Shown in pieces: positions 1-12,521 of a stretch of DNA of 64,000 nt. The stretch is from positions 1,054,001-1,118,000 of the forward strand of contig JAQFWX010000005.1 in NCBI GenBank assembly GCA_027605045.1. The letters are read 5' to 3'. Source of the stretch: Phallus indusiatus (taxonomy: Eukaryota; Basidiomycota; Agaricomycetes; Phallales; Phallaceae). The position numbers were made by a program, and so were the translations under genes. How positions within the stretch are numbered: the first letter of the stretch is position 1; each line of letters starts with the position of its first letter. The notes under the pieces were generated by a model, which saw only the letters and a list, made by a program, of their open reading frames with translations, was not told where the DNA came from and did no database searches.

Positions 1-787
1 CGGATAGTTCATCATTCTCCGGTGTTAATTTTTCCTCGGTGGCTTGGGTGCATCATCGGTGGCAGATGTTGGATGCACGATGATGATAATGAGATGAAGA
101 ATGATGATGATTATGGTGGTGGTGGTGGGGCTCTGGGCATGGAAGCACTAAGGGAAAAAAATTCGTCATGAAGCCCAAGAACTCTGTCGTGACACGTAGC
201 ATTATTGTAGTACTCTTGGGTGCAATAGTTTTCTGGTATAGCATTTTCTCGAAATCGAGGGCCCCAGATTAGTCATCACACCGGCTAACGCGTGTGTCGG
301 GCGAGAGGCAATTGTTGCGTGTAGTCTCCGGTGTTGGGAGTGAAAACGAGAAGGAGTGCAAAGTGAGTCTCAGTCTACGATAGGGACGCAGCGGATAGGC
401 GAGGATCTGACGGACTGCAACAATTGTTTTTTTTTCAGGGGCATAATGTCATAACGATAGTAATATGTGGTTTGGGCGTACTAAGTTTAGGGTTTATAGG
501 CATAATCCGAGTACCCCGTCATCGAGAGTTATAACCAACAGAGTATAGTGGGTAGTTTCGAAAGGGGAAGTTTGGAACAGAAAGAACAGGTCCGTTGCAG
601 TAGACTACATATATTTTTATCTACATTCTACATACATCGCTGCATATAGCACATAACAGGAGGAACTGCAATGTTAGTAGGCTGACTCGCACTGTCCCCC
701 TCTTTTGACCCCACCAAGACCCTCTTTTTTTTATTTTTATTCTTTGATATCATCAAGGAGAAGGGGTCGAGACCTGCCGAGACCCTT
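1..787. other. No gene recognised
   Basis: I see no supported gene here. The stretch from about 60 to 130 is low complexity: ATG/GAT-rich sequence runs into a short GGT/TGG repeat, which on the minus strand gives a histidine-rich open frame of no likely meaning. There is a T8 run near 427 and a T-rich tract near 723-742. It may hold flanking sequence of the small minus-strand frame that ends at 788. Confidence 0.5.
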
Positions 788-958
788 TCATCCTTCTTGA
801 CGAGGCACAACCTTCCCATCTTTCAATGTTACAGCCTGAGGACAGCAAGTTCCTTCAAAATCACCACCACCACCGAAGTAACACCAGTTGCAGTCGCTTG
901 GGAATCTGGCTTTCTCCTCTTTAATGTTGTACGAGTCGAGACTGACTTTCTTGCTCAT
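788..958 (-). CDS. Possible small cysteine-containing protein (56 aa)
   Basis: I do not recognise this frame, but it looks more like protein than its surroundings. From the ATG at 958 it gives 56 residues starting MSKKVSLDSYNIKEEKARF and ending in a polar, basic tail (GKVVPRQEG). Four cysteines sit in the middle (SDC, NWC and CC) around a glycine-rich segment, YFGGGGDFEG. There is no obvious signal peptide and no CAAX end, so it is not a mating pheromone precursor. The same frame stays open further upstream (to 1150) but that part looks like non-coding sequence; a splice acceptor-like TTCACAG lies just before the ATG, so an upstream exon is possible. A chance open frame remains a real alternative. 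Confidence 0.3.
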   Translation of the reverse strand: MSKKVSLDSYNIKEEKARFPSDCNWCYFGGGGDFEGTCCPQAVTLKDGKVVPRQEG

Positions 959-1685
959 GAGTGTGTGTGTTACTGTGAACAAAACAAAAGTGAACGAGAG
1001 AAGAACTTTAAAAAAAGAGGGGACCCAGCAACAACACCTACATATGTAGAGAAACTCGGCCCGGAAATATCCGCCGTCACGAAATGGCATGTTCATTAGA
1101 AAAATGAAATTCTGAACCCTGAATCTCGAACTTTCTTTGACCTTCGACACGACGCGTGTATGATGTGTGTGAGAGTGTGCGTTCGTCCAGAATTTAAAGT
1201 TACCCCCGCACTATCACCGCAATTGGCGTCGAAAGCTATATAGTTAGTATGATAGCACGTCCTACTCCTCTCATCCCTCTCGCATTCAGTAGACATATAC
1301 ATATGGCAGTCGTTGGATTCAAATAGCCTATGCATGCGCATGCACTATTGAAAATCTCTTGTTGCCCTTTGCACCGGCAATACGCGCGGCGAACTCTGCC
1401 AGCAGCCAGTGGGGGGCAGCCCCAACACCAGCCTTTTCGGAACCCAACCCTTCTGGATGCGGCAACACACTACCGAGCCGAGAATTCGGGCACAACAAAG
1501 TTTCGAGACTAGTTCATTCACTTTGATGGCGTGCGTGTGCTCCGTATGCGTTGTGGGAAATTTTGTTGGTGTGAAACCCTTTCCATTTCCTAGTACTTCA
1601 TATTCTCATTTTAAAACCGCAGTATACAACACACCGCATTTTTCTTTCTAATATTTCCGAACGAACTTGACCCTTGCGAACGATA
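959..1685. other. Intergenic, nothing recognised
   Basis: No coding frame here is supported. Open frames on both strands are short and have no recognisable motif. The stretch would hold the 3' flank of the methyltransferase gene whose stop is at 1686. Confidence 0.45.
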
Positions 1686-4680
1686 CTATTCATCATCATC
1701 AAAAGCAACAAGTTTATCTTTACTCCATCTTCCAATCCATCCCCAACAATTATCTCTTCTGGCAACAAGATCTTCATCCGTCAACGTCGTCTTACCAATC
1801 CGAACGGGGACAATCCCTCCCCATCGAGGTACAACGCTAGTAGCACTCCTCGTGTCCGTCAAAGGCGTGCAGCTATCGCTTAGCCCATGGCTGGCTCCGT
1901 GCTCGCATTCGCGTACTGCGCTACCGCGACCCTCATACCCTAATTCCTTCCACTCCAATCCAACAGTACACCTCGCACGCTCCAAAAACGACTCACAAAT
2001 CTCCCTCTGAGTATATTTACCTGCAAACAAATCATTACCGTCATTATTGTAATCATCAACCGGCGAAATCGGAGATAGAGAAGGGGGTTCAAGGGTCACG
2101 GTGTAATTCATTAATATGTATGTAGTAAATTTGGAAAAAGAACGTTCCTTAAAAACACACTAGAAACGCTCTACATGTATATATAATAAGGTACCCCAAA
2201 CTCACCGGCGATGACATATACTCTCGCTCCAGCGGCATTTTTGAGCATATATTGAATGCTGAGGATAATTTCCGGGTGAGATTGATCAAAGTGAAGAAGA
2301 TCGCTTAGGATTAAGATGTCGAAACCTTGACGCGCAGCAGCAGCGGTAGTGGTAGGCCTAGTAATTAATAGTAAATAGCGGTAAGAAAAAGAAGCCAATA
2401 AGAATAGAAAAATATGCAGAAAAATGGAAATGAAAGAGGGGGAGAGCTTGTGGCTGGGAAAGAGACTGGTTTGGAGGCCATGATGAATACAGATAAAGGG
2501 GTGTGTGTGGTTAAAAGTTGACTAGGACTGGTAGACCGGTCGACGAAATAGTGGCGGGTTCATGTTAAACGATCCCGAAAGCCTGAGGTACGAGCAGCGG
2601 ACGGTCAAACGTTCGTTATGCGTATGCATAGTAAATAAATGAAAATGAGATAAATGAATAAATGAAATTCCAGCGGTTTCCCCGCTTGAAGTTTGGAGCT
2701 TTTGGTGGAGTTTGATTCAAGTTGTGGTTGAATCGGATCGAGATTGAAGGCATAGCGCCGCCGTATGAAACCTAGACGTCAACATGGTCGCTGTAAGTGA
2801 GATGATAAAATTGGCAAGACCAACTATATTCATGCATACGCACCGTTTCTTTGAAAAGTAAAGACGTTTCGAATCCCTGGCGCTTCAAGGAGCATAAGCT
2901 TAACATTTGACACCATGCCCCCCAAGGTCGAGTAATTGCATAGATACACATCTAACAGCATTTCCGCGTAACGAGCGTAGAACGTTAAATGAATGATGCA
3001 GACATCTTGATTACTGGTCTTGTTTTCTTGGTCTTACACGTCCATATTCGCGCCAAACATCAACGGTAGATACGGAAATTGATCGTCTCCCAAAACAGAG
3101 CATTAAGGAAAACCCAGCGCTCTGTAGTATGCCAAGGACATTTAACCCATTCCCCTTTAAACGGAGACCGTTTACGATTTGCCAAATGTGGAAACTGGAC
3201 TGTCCTATACGGACGATGCGGTCCGTTATTACTACTCCAGAAAATCTGACGGGGATGTTAAAAATATTGGCAAGTGTGTGATTTGGAAGAAAACAAGCAC
3301 ACACGAAATGAAATAATAGGCATAATAAAAATAATAATGATGACGACAATAAAGACGGGGAAGCGGCAAGCGAATGTTGTAATTTGGACAGTTCGGTTCT
3401 TCGTATAGTTTTGGCGCGTGGATTAGCCAGACAAATTTTGTTTAATTTTTCGTTAGGAGATTATTTTGCACGATCGTTTCGTGACCGGTAGACTGAAATA
3501 TCTTATGTACCTTGAAAAAAAAAATTATAAGCAACAAGCTGAAAGAACGCATGTTTTGACTTGCTTTAGGAAAAACGCGACTTACGCACATACCTGGGCG
3601 GGATATTGAAACTGATATTTGGGATGCAAAACGGAGCGTGTACGACTGTCAAAAAGGTTTTACACATCCGTTTCTTTTCTCCACTTCTTTTCCTTCGACG
3701 TCAACTGGATTTTCATCGATCATGCCCTTCACTGCCAGTAATCACCGATCGACCGATGCACGCATTTGGTCTGGACGGCAGGACTTGGCGGATTTTTTTT
3801 TGTTGAAATTTCATGACCGCATTTAATGCAACCGTTTTTATTTCTTTTTCTTGCGAGTATGTCTATTCTTGACCTCGAGTATCATGATCAAGTGTTTGGG
3901 GTAGGAGATAATATGAATACAATGGGGAAGGAAGTTGAGGAAGAAAGTACTCCGGAAAACAAGAAAAAGATGTCAAATGTGTTTTTTTCCTACTTACTTC
4001 AAATGTCTTAACACATAGGAAGGATCATCACCCCATTTGTAGCCTTCGACAATGACATCTACGCCTGATTCCTCAGGTCCAAGTTCACGATTGTGTCGAG
4101 CATTTCTCTCCGCATTCGCTTTGAGGTTCCCGAGAATCGTGGCATCTGGATAGTCAGTTGCAACGATGAGAGAAGGAATTGAGTTTTTGGAAGTGTCGAT
4201 AAGAGAAGTGAAGGTAGTGCTGCGCCAGCTCCTAATTCGAGAACTGTAAAATGTGAACACGGAACGGAGATGCGCGCATAAGCGTTTAGGAAAAAGGAGG
4301 TAAAGAGAGAAGCCATACCTGTTTTATTATTCACTGATAATAACCCCAATTCAATCCGCTCGGCAAGATAAAACGAAGGTGAAAACAGGGATGATGCTAA
4401 CAATGTGTTTGCCTAAAGTTGAAACAAACAAAAACGAGGAATTAACGACCAGTTTTTCAGAAAAAAAATGCGTGGAGGGGTATGTATCTCTTAACTTTAT
4501 TTTCCTAATTAAAGGAGCTGAGCGATCCGTCATGAAAAAGTGTTATGAATTGAAACATACTTTGGGGGCGATGCTGAGCACAAGATCGCCATACGTGACT
4601 TGCTCATTCCATTCTTCCTCTTCGGCACTTATAATTCCCTCTCCGTGTTCGTCTAACCCTCCAAAAGCAATGTCATCCAT
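1686..4680 (-). CDS. EFM7: EFM7/NNT1-like protein methyltransferase, with one-base frame break
   Basis: This is a class I SAM-dependent methyltransferase of the EFM7/NNT1 (METTL21-related) family, whose yeast member modifies elongation factor EF1A in the cytosol. Five exons read as one protein: 4680-4561, 4412-4319, 4243-3998, 2357-2206 and 2020-1686. Visible family marks are the SAM loop VLELGAGAALPSLL, the acidic TDYPD motif, GYKWGDD, and the post-II strand FDILILSDLLHF; the protein ends GWIGRW plus an acidic tail. The start ATG at 4680 precedes the conserved DIAFGGLDEHGEG segment. All splice junctions keep phase except one defect: inside exon 3 the frame must shift at an A5 run (4184-4188). 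Exon lengths sum to 947, one short of 316 whole codons, so exactly one base is missing. The intron between exons 3 and 4 is about 1.64 kb, far above the local norm. The methyltransferase assignment is firm; the EFM7 subfamily is inferred from motifs. Confidence 0.75.
2358..3997 (-). other. 1.64 kb intron with coding-like stretches
   Basis: This intron of the EFM7-like gene is bounded by GTAAGT and an AG, and the flanking exons join in phase (AA|G, Lys). It is about 30 times longer than its neighbours. On the minus strand it holds fragments that read like exons but match no family I can name: YEEPNCPNYNIRLP near 3400, SGVVITDRIVRIGQSSFHIW near 3235-3180 and a segment with YAEMLLDVYLCNYSTLGG around 2970-2915. 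The second fragment faintly resembles a hotdog-fold thioesterase strand. A nested gene, a relic of an inserted gene, or chance open frames are all possible. Confidence 0.4.
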
Positions 4681-7021
4681 AGAATCTTCCCTAGTTCTAT
4701 CCCAAACCCTGCGGTGGGCGGCACACGTCGCATTAATAAGATGTTATACGAGTAAACAAGAACAAGATAACAACCAGGGTGCTTGCTGAGCACTGAACTA
4801 TCTGGATGTTGAAATTTAATAAAAAATCCGCGGCAAAATAATATTTTGAGGGACAGTTTGAAAGAACAGTTGAAATGATAGCATGGTGTTCGCTGTTCAG
4901 TTTTCGTTGGCTACCACTTTCGGCATTTCGGCACCGCAGCTCCGATTTTCTTGAACACGACCGACTTGGTTCAAGCTGTTATCCATTTTCTGCATCGCAT
5001 TTCGTGCATACTGGCTCGTGACTATGAGTAACTACAATTACATATCGACTAATCAGCGCGATTAATTAACCTGTGGGTCCAAGGTTAGCGGCTTTGCTGT
5101 TTTCTGATAGCATTGACCCTGTTTGCACTGGCAGCATGGATTCTTTTACTCAAGCCACGAACGCGGCTCTGATATGTATATATGGCGTGTTTCTTGTATG
5201 CAAGTGCAATTGTGTGTTCCGCCTCGACCTTTACTGGAGGTTTGAAGACATATCTCAGCTGCTAGTGGCGTGTTTCTGCAGGTCCTTTGGCGTACGAACA
5301 TGATGGGCACTTTGGATCCATAATATTGGTAAGCTTTTTACGCCTATTTTCAGCAACGAAAAGTATAGGCATTGATTCCATTGTTATATTCTAACTACTA
5401 GCGAATGTCCCATGACGTGGGCGTGTAACGAAACGAGACTTGTGTAACCCGAATAATAAGTGAGTACTTTAAATGGTGATGGGCACTTCAGAGTTTGGTG
5501 TTCTTGTTGCACTTCTTATTGTTCTTTTTTGACACAGTGTTTACCACGCGTTTTTTGAATTTGTGTTTCAAAATCTGGCGTTCATCACGTTACTGCCATG
5601 TTACATATGTTTCAATTTATCATTTTCTAAGGCCTTATCATGCGGTTTGTGTGACGGCATCATAAATCAGTCGATCTCTCACTGTGATAGGGAAGCAGGT
5701 TACGAAGGATACATTGCTTTAGTCAAGTCATAGTGTGGGGAATGATTGCACCAGTATGTCTTAACGCAAAGAAAAAGGGCTTTTCAGTTGATATCTGTTA
5801 TGGTGATGAATGGCCGCGACTCTGGCTCTGGTGCTGTTTGGTGAAGCTTGCGTCGTATTGGCCAAGGTCATCTATCATTCGTTATGCAAAACAATGACAA
5901 AACCATTGACCGAGCTCAGGCTCCATGGTTCCGAGCTTGGTCGCCTGGTGCCTTTCACCCTTCTTTGGTCGTTGACCCTGCGCGTGATGCGCTCTCCTTC
6001 CCATTTAATGCGCTTTAAAATTTCCGTACTCAACTTCCTCACGTGCGTTCAACATAATTTTTATTATTTACTTACTCCAGTTTTGCGCAAACTTTCTTTT
6101 CCGGTCATTAGTTATTGATAATGGCCTTGGCAAACTATGTTGGTGTACACGACCATGTCCGTTATTATACTTTTCAGCTAGAACGCACCATCTTATCAAG
6201 TACGAACGGGCCACATGTGGTTTACGACTAAATCATAGCCTAGAGATTACGTTTTGTTCAATCCCTTACACGGTCCTCAAGCGCCACGATGTCCTCTGCC
6301 GCGGTGCTGTCAAAAACATCAGTCTCAACAATAGGAAACATCGGCCCAGTCATTCAAGGCACAACTTGCTACAACCAGTCGACATCCATGTCAGAAAGTT
6401 TATTTTTAAATTTCAATGTCAATGATATGTAGGTAGCTGAGAAGCATAAGCCCGCCTTCACCTTCCAAAAGAAACTAATGGGGTAAAAGAAGAGAGAAGA
6501 CATATCGCCCTTCTAAGCCAAATAAGTACGTAACCGCAGGTCCGCAATGCTGTGAGTATCACTTTTTTAATTTAAAAGGACACTCTCCAAGATTCAATAT
6601 TGAAGTTGTTCCCTGCCACATCAAGGATCTTGATTAAAACCCGGTCCTTTGTTTAAACCCATCTAACCCTCTTCAATTGTTGGCTCTGCCACACGTCGAC
6701 GATTGTCCCCGAAGTGTGTCAAGTTATAACTAAAAGTAGTATTTCGATGTGCCTTAACGAAAAAATACCGCTCCAAAGTATGTTTGTTTCATCCTTAAAT
6801 AATATTACTATTACTTGGCACTTCAACTTCGTGGGACATCGGCTCATTGGCATTCGTCGGCCGTGTTTTTTACCACCCGAACATCCGATAGATTCCATTA
6901 CTTTTAATCTTTTAGATGAACACGCTCTATAAGGCCAGTGGTATCAATTTATCAAGTATTCACTGACAAGAAAACAGGTTGTTTTCCATAAGTCTTTGTA
7001 GCGTTTTAGGCCAGACGTTTG
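4681..7021. other. Gene-poor stretch, nothing recognised
   Basis: Open frames here reach only about 100 codons and none shows a motif, a convincing intron pattern or strong codon bias. The first bases must contain the promoter of the EFM7-like gene. I found no terminal repeats or transposase motifs. Confidence 0.45.
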
Positions 7022-7290
7022 TCAATTGACAAATGTAATCATATGTGAGGCTGTTCCATAGCCTCGGCACTGTCCAGTTAGAAACATCTTTACCACCTTC
7101 TTATCGATAGATGAGCGGGAGAGCGGCAGAGATTTCCTCATGTCAGGTATGCTATTGGCCAGATAAAAATGATTTGGTAGTTCGCAGTTGTCATTTTTAA
7201 GATCTAGTCGGGGGCTCATGAAACTCAAGGACGTCAAATTCGGTTTATAGGGAGCTAGCCGGTCGAGCAACCTCCTTAGGCGTCGACTTG
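7022..7290 (-). pseudogene. Possible F-box-type protein relic
   Basis: A single 82-codon open frame on the minus strand reads like the C-terminal part of the agaric F-box/leucine-rich-repeat proteins: LLDRLAPYKPNLTSLSF followed by ELPNHFYLANSIPDMRKSLP. Upstream (to about 7700) short fragments such as PEWLTSVNLQVISMEG occur in other frames with stops between them. I therefore read it as a decayed member rather than a working gene. The family call rests on general resemblance only. Confidence 0.3.
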
Positions 7291-10200
7291 GAAGTAGACA
7301 CCGTGAGAGACTAATTTTCCGAGAAAGTTATGTAAAGAGGAATATCAATTATCAATTGAAATGATACCGTATTATCTTTTGACATTGAATTACTACAGCT
7401 TCTGGAGATTCTTTCAATTGCATAATTCAAATGATTTCGACTTACGTGAGAAATCTGGAAAACTCTTGTAGATGGTATCTTGGATGCGGAATATGTCGAT
7501 GATCATCTACATCTTGGAGAGATCTTGAACCTGGTTTCCCTCCATCGAGATCACCTGAAGGTTAACTGACGTTAGCCACTCCGGAATCCCTTCCCTTCGC
7601 CCGATCATTAGATTCTACTTATCTTCAATGAGTCTGGCTTTGAACAACAAGAAGCCAGAAGCACGGCCATGGCCGCCTCGACTCAGAGTGAACTGTTGAA
7701 ACGTAGATGTTGAATGAAATTTTTCTCTCGTGACTTCTCAAAGGGGTATATGAAAAATTTCAATCAGAGTTGGGCACGCATATTCTTGGACAGGAAGATC
7801 TTGAGTATAAACAGAAAAGAACTCACGCCTTGCTACTCACTATTCATTACTGCCACTCGTTTCTCCTAAGTTGTTCCAATCTCCATTGAAACGCTGCTCT
7901 TCCATTCCGGAATGTCCACGGCCAAACGATCCATCTCAATTTCAAAAAAAAACAAAGATTGAACTGTAAGATCCCCTCGATTTCTGTCGTACACTTCGAA
8001 AAATGATAAGCACCAATATGAAAGGTGTAAAAAATATTACTCCCCCACATCTTTGCTTGCATATTACTGACCCTTGCTTTGATTGTGACGATCATCGCTA
8101 GGAGTGTTGTCATATTTGCACACGTTACTTATGATGCCAGTTCAATTTGCCCAGCTGCTTCAGCCCTGTGTCCTTTTCATGATCGAAAAACTGAATGGGT
8201 TGAATTTCTCAACCGGACTGGATATGAAGGATTCTTATCAGCAGTGGCGTTAACGTTAGATGACTCAGGTTTCCTATACCATGTGCTTCGAGTGCCTTCC
8301 TTTTAACAGGTTTTGCAGAAATTTTGCAAGGGACCATAAAGAGCTTTCGTTCGTTATTATTAACTTTCCTGAAAGTCCAAAAACGGTAGCATCCGCGGTG
8401 TAGTTAATGTACGTATGACTTCTGACCGGAAATTATTGGACGACGCCACAAGAAATCAAAAGGTGCTAGTAATTAAAAGATAGGCCACAAGTTTATGATA
8501 AGGTCTCGTTGTTAACTTGCTCGGACTAAAACGAGATTCTGAGGCAAACAATAGAATGGGGAATTATGTGCATATGAGTTTGAGAGTAGTGAGTCAGGAC
8601 GATCTGACAGAACTGGGAAATGAGATTATGGTGTATTGTTGACGAATGTCATTAGAACTGCGGTCTATTTGTCACAAGTGAGTTTCGAAACCGAGATGAA
8701 AGAAGCATTGATAAATTCACTGCTTAAGCCGTAAACGTGCATGAAATTTTCAGTCATTCACCGGCAGCATTCTCTGCACGTTTTTGGATACCCGGATCTT
8801 GCGGCAATATGACAAAAATAAAGGGTGAGATATAGAAGTTGTTCCCCTTCTAACAGGTCGACAATCGACGGACCGCGTGTTATAGGAGGTGTGGGTTATT
8901 AGTATTTACTTGAAAATGAAAATTAGGAAAGATATGATGCCAATGGTTCCTGTATTCGAGGTTAACGAGTTATAATGAATAGTCAATGGTAACATGGGGT
9001 CTCACCCGACCGCAACTTTGCGAACTTCCGCAACAGCTTTTTCGTTTTGGAAAAACAGTGAAAAAGAATTCGATCATTTCAGCTGCCATGTGCATGCCCA
9101 CCGTCCGTCGGTTGGCCTGCGTCGTTGTCCGTTTCATCATGGAAAAGGGAAGCCTGGGAGAAAATTCGCAGTGTGAGAATCGGAGCCGGATAACTCCAGC
9201 ACATCATCTTTCGATCAAGAATCAGTAATGGTAACCCCAGTGCTCAGTATATCCACTTACGAAGGTATTCAGGAGTTTTGGGTTACGACTACAGGATATC
9301 ATAGTCGAGGCAAATCACTCCTACCCCTGACGAAGAAGGCTGCAACGACGTGATGACCGGGAACACGTGTCATCTGAAACCTTCAAAATTGTCCGAGGGG
9401 TTGTTTTAGTGCCGACATCATACTAACAACGAGTTTTGTTGTCATGCCCAATATAACAAATTACTTTGGCCGGCCGAAACAGATAAATACGAAACTCTTG
9501 AGACGAAAACAATGGTGACCGGTGATCCAAGTCTTAGTGTCGATTGTCACTGGCATGCACCGCTTTCAATCTGGGTGATGATTATCCGATCCCAACCTGT
9601 ACCCAAAGTTCTATGAGTGGATTTGGTGTTCGTTGAGCATATAGACTTACATGTTCAAAATATTGTCCAATGATAAGAAACCTTCAGTAGCCGGTAAAAC
9701 GTAAAACTCAAGATCGTGATCTCGAATATACATGGCATGCATGGCACGCTCTGACTAGCCGTCGATCTTCTTCGACAGTTTTGCATTCGCGAGGGGGCAG
9801 CAGCAGCAACAGCCATCAAATCTTTCCTTTGTTTCAGTGTTTGGAGGACCGACACGTTGGCATTTTGAATCCCGATAATGAGGCTTTTAGGGTCCGGATA
9901 ACTGCCTTATACGACATGCTTGTCGACAGGGTAGCATGTGCATGCGTTTAGTTATCATTTTGAGAAGCACGCAACACAGAAACTTCTCCTTGGACCTTGT
10001 CCAGTTACAAACTATCACTGTTGGAAATGAAATAATATTAAGGCTTTTCAGCCCTAACAGTCCCACAAAATTAAGTAAACATACCTCCAAATGAGGAGTG
10101 ATTATCCTCGACCGGCAATAATACAAGCAGGGGAGCTTCTGGGAACTTGAAAAATAGCTGATAGCGAAAAGAATCTTCTGACGGTGAATTTGAAACTCCT

Positions 10201-11559
10201 GCTTAGCAGACGACCGCTTCTTCCTGGAAATTGCAATAGTTATCGAATGATGATTCCTTCTGTACCCGTGCCAACTTCACGAAGCCTGTCGACTCCTATC
10301 AAGTTTCGTTTCGCCCATTTAATCTAGCTTTCTGGTAGGACTCGAGTTCAGATACAAAGCTGCACCTCCATTGATCAGCCATCAGCATCGTGCCATAATA
10401 ATCATCCCACGATGGAACGTGCGGGAGAGTGAAAAAGAAAAATCATCATCATCATTTCTTTCCCCCTTTTCCTTTCTTCCAAATCAAGTGTTTTGAACTT
10501 TCTCCGACCAAATCGATGGTTGCCAGACATGCGATTCTCCTTCCATGCGGATAGATAGAATGCCATTGACATCTTATATCCCAATTATCCAATTCAGAGT
10601 CGAAGTGTCATCGGAAATCCATTTGAAACTGTCAATATCCTCTTTCAACTTTGGGGAACTCATCTCGTAGAATGATCGAAACCAGTCGGTTTGTCGTGTT
10701 ACTTACGAAATAAATGGATCTTCATCAAAGTACGCCATGTGCACTGGCAGGGTGACTTTTATCCCATCTGCATATTGGTGGAAACCTTCGCAGTTTTACA
10801 AAAAATGGATCGAGCACTGAATAACCCCTTACCTATCATAAATAAAGCATTATTAATGACTAATATATAGCGTACCACACCTTTTATCTCTTCTGCCCGC
10901 CCATCTTTCATCCTAATAAAATTTGACAGCACAGCATCTTCAGACAGAATTCCGAGGCTGTCGACGCCAATAAGCCGAAACATCCGTCTCATTTGCCGGT
11001 AATATATGTAACCCTGCTAGAGTTCCAGCATGTGTTTCACAACTGACACCGGTTGAGACCGTTGGCATAAGTACAAAATCTGTGTCGCCCTTGCACTGAA
11101 ATGATTAATGAATCGTCACCCACTGCACGTTGGATCAGTCATCCAAACTATGAATGGCCCATTGAAAGTTGTCTCCTCGGAAGTGACGAACATTTGACAT
11201 CCATTAGTACTCGTAGAATCTTTTTTTACTGGAGCTTTGACTGACAAGTTGGGCGAAAATCGGTATATTCTGCCATTCTGACTAGATACAAGGCCGATGG
11301 CCTTGTGTCATAAATTTACATAGACATAGAGATTGATACATAATGTCATATGTCAGGTAATGTACCCAAGAAGAAATGCGTTGTAAGCACACCTTTAGAA
11401 GGCAGTGTGGGACTCATCTTGCCGAGCATGGTTTACAGTTAACGACAAGTGTCAATACGTTCATGTTCACTTTATCAGTGAGGTCAGTTTTCAGTGTTCT
11501 ATAGAAAAAGGTAGTACAATTGGCAGCAGAATGTCACAAAAATTTTCAACATCACAATG
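7291..11559. other. Gene-poor stretch with scattered coding-like fragments
   Basis: No intact gene is visible. A minus-strand stretch around 10580-10990 contains fragments that look exon-derived (GVDSLGILSEDAVLSNFIRM, then TLPVHMAYFDEDPFIS ending at a GTAAGT, then SFYEMSSPKLKEDIDSFKW) but the frames are interrupted and I cannot name a family. A plus-strand fragment near 8200 (FLNRTGYEGFLSAVAL) is similarly isolated. The area is best described as decayed or non-coding DNA. Confidence 0.4.
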
Positions 11560-12400
11560 ATCTTAATTCTTCAAGAGCCTGCTCAGCCGACAAAATAGAG
11601 CCATCTACCATTCTACATCCTAGCGACCGAAGGTCTTCAGGAAGGTCAGCCACTTGTGCGGTTTGAATGAGGTGACCAACACCCCAAATATCGACCTCTG
11701 CCCCATGGCCATCCTTGAAGACCTGTGGCGCATGCGTCTCTTGACGCAAGTTGGGGGCTGCTTTTGTCGGGCTGAAGGATGCATCCTCCCAGTCAATGCA
11801 TTAATGAGGAACCACCGTTTGGGTTCGGCGATGTTTTTCATAACATTCGGCCAGCGGATGTCTCGATGGAACATTGGTGGTGCAGCGTGCAAGACCTAGC
11901 AAACTGTATTAGCCCAAATCAGCAAACCCATAGAAGTAGTCTACTTGAAGAGTTTCAAGGACGCATGTCACCGCATTCTTGATGTCGTCGGCAGAGCTTG
12001 GACCCTTGGTATCGCCTCGAGGTTCGAGCTCAATGAAGCAACCAAGTTTTGAATGGGCTGTTTCAGTTCTCATAAGACGATCAACGTTAGGTACGCGTTT
12101 TTCTTTAAGCTTCTCGTAGATGGTTTCAAGAAAGACAACTTGACTTATGTCTTCCACCCGATAGCCCTCCCCCGTATCCTCGTCCCAAGAAATTCAACGA
12201 ATTTGCCATCCTCGTAAGATCATGGTTAGGCAAGCAAAGATCCTACGCAGGATGGGTCGGATCCGTGGCAGCAAGTCACTCAGCGTCCGGAGCGTGTGCT
12301 GTATCCCGGGGTGGTTTAGTCTTGTATGCCCTTGCCGCATTTTGGACATGAACCCACCTTGTCAATAATTTGAAGGGTGGATGTCTGTTAGATTGCTGTG
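11560..12400 (-). pseudogene. Broken fungal protein kinase-like gene
   Basis: Pieces of a eukaryotic-type kinase domain lie in order on the minus strand. The catalytic loop FHRDIRWPNVM supplies the HRD and the following Asn. The metal-binding segment reads IDWEDAS, in place of DFG, followed by a region with GAEVDIWGVGHLIQT that corresponds to the helix F Asp-x-Trp. Upstream are an alpha-C-like stretch (QVVFLETIYEKLKEK) and an N-terminal part (LRTLSDLLPRIRPILR). The DIRWPNVM type of loop is common in the large, divergent kinase-like families of mushrooms. The copy is dead as written: an extra 8 bases (near 11796-11808) separate WFL from IDWED, and further frame changes and stops occur near 11900 and 12190. 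No neighbouring gene suggests a role. Confidence 0.6.
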
Positions 12401-12521
12401 ATGCTAAAATACACACCAATAACATGATAGCCTAGATACAAGAGTTAACAAGAGACATTGCTAGAAAGGGATGATTCATGTACCCATCGTGTAAGGCGCG
12501 AGATAATAAGCCCCTCAAGTT

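Noticed and set aside
53..244. Histidine-rich minus-strand frame
   Set aside because: It arises from a GGT/GAT-rich simple-sequence patch and has no other coding features.
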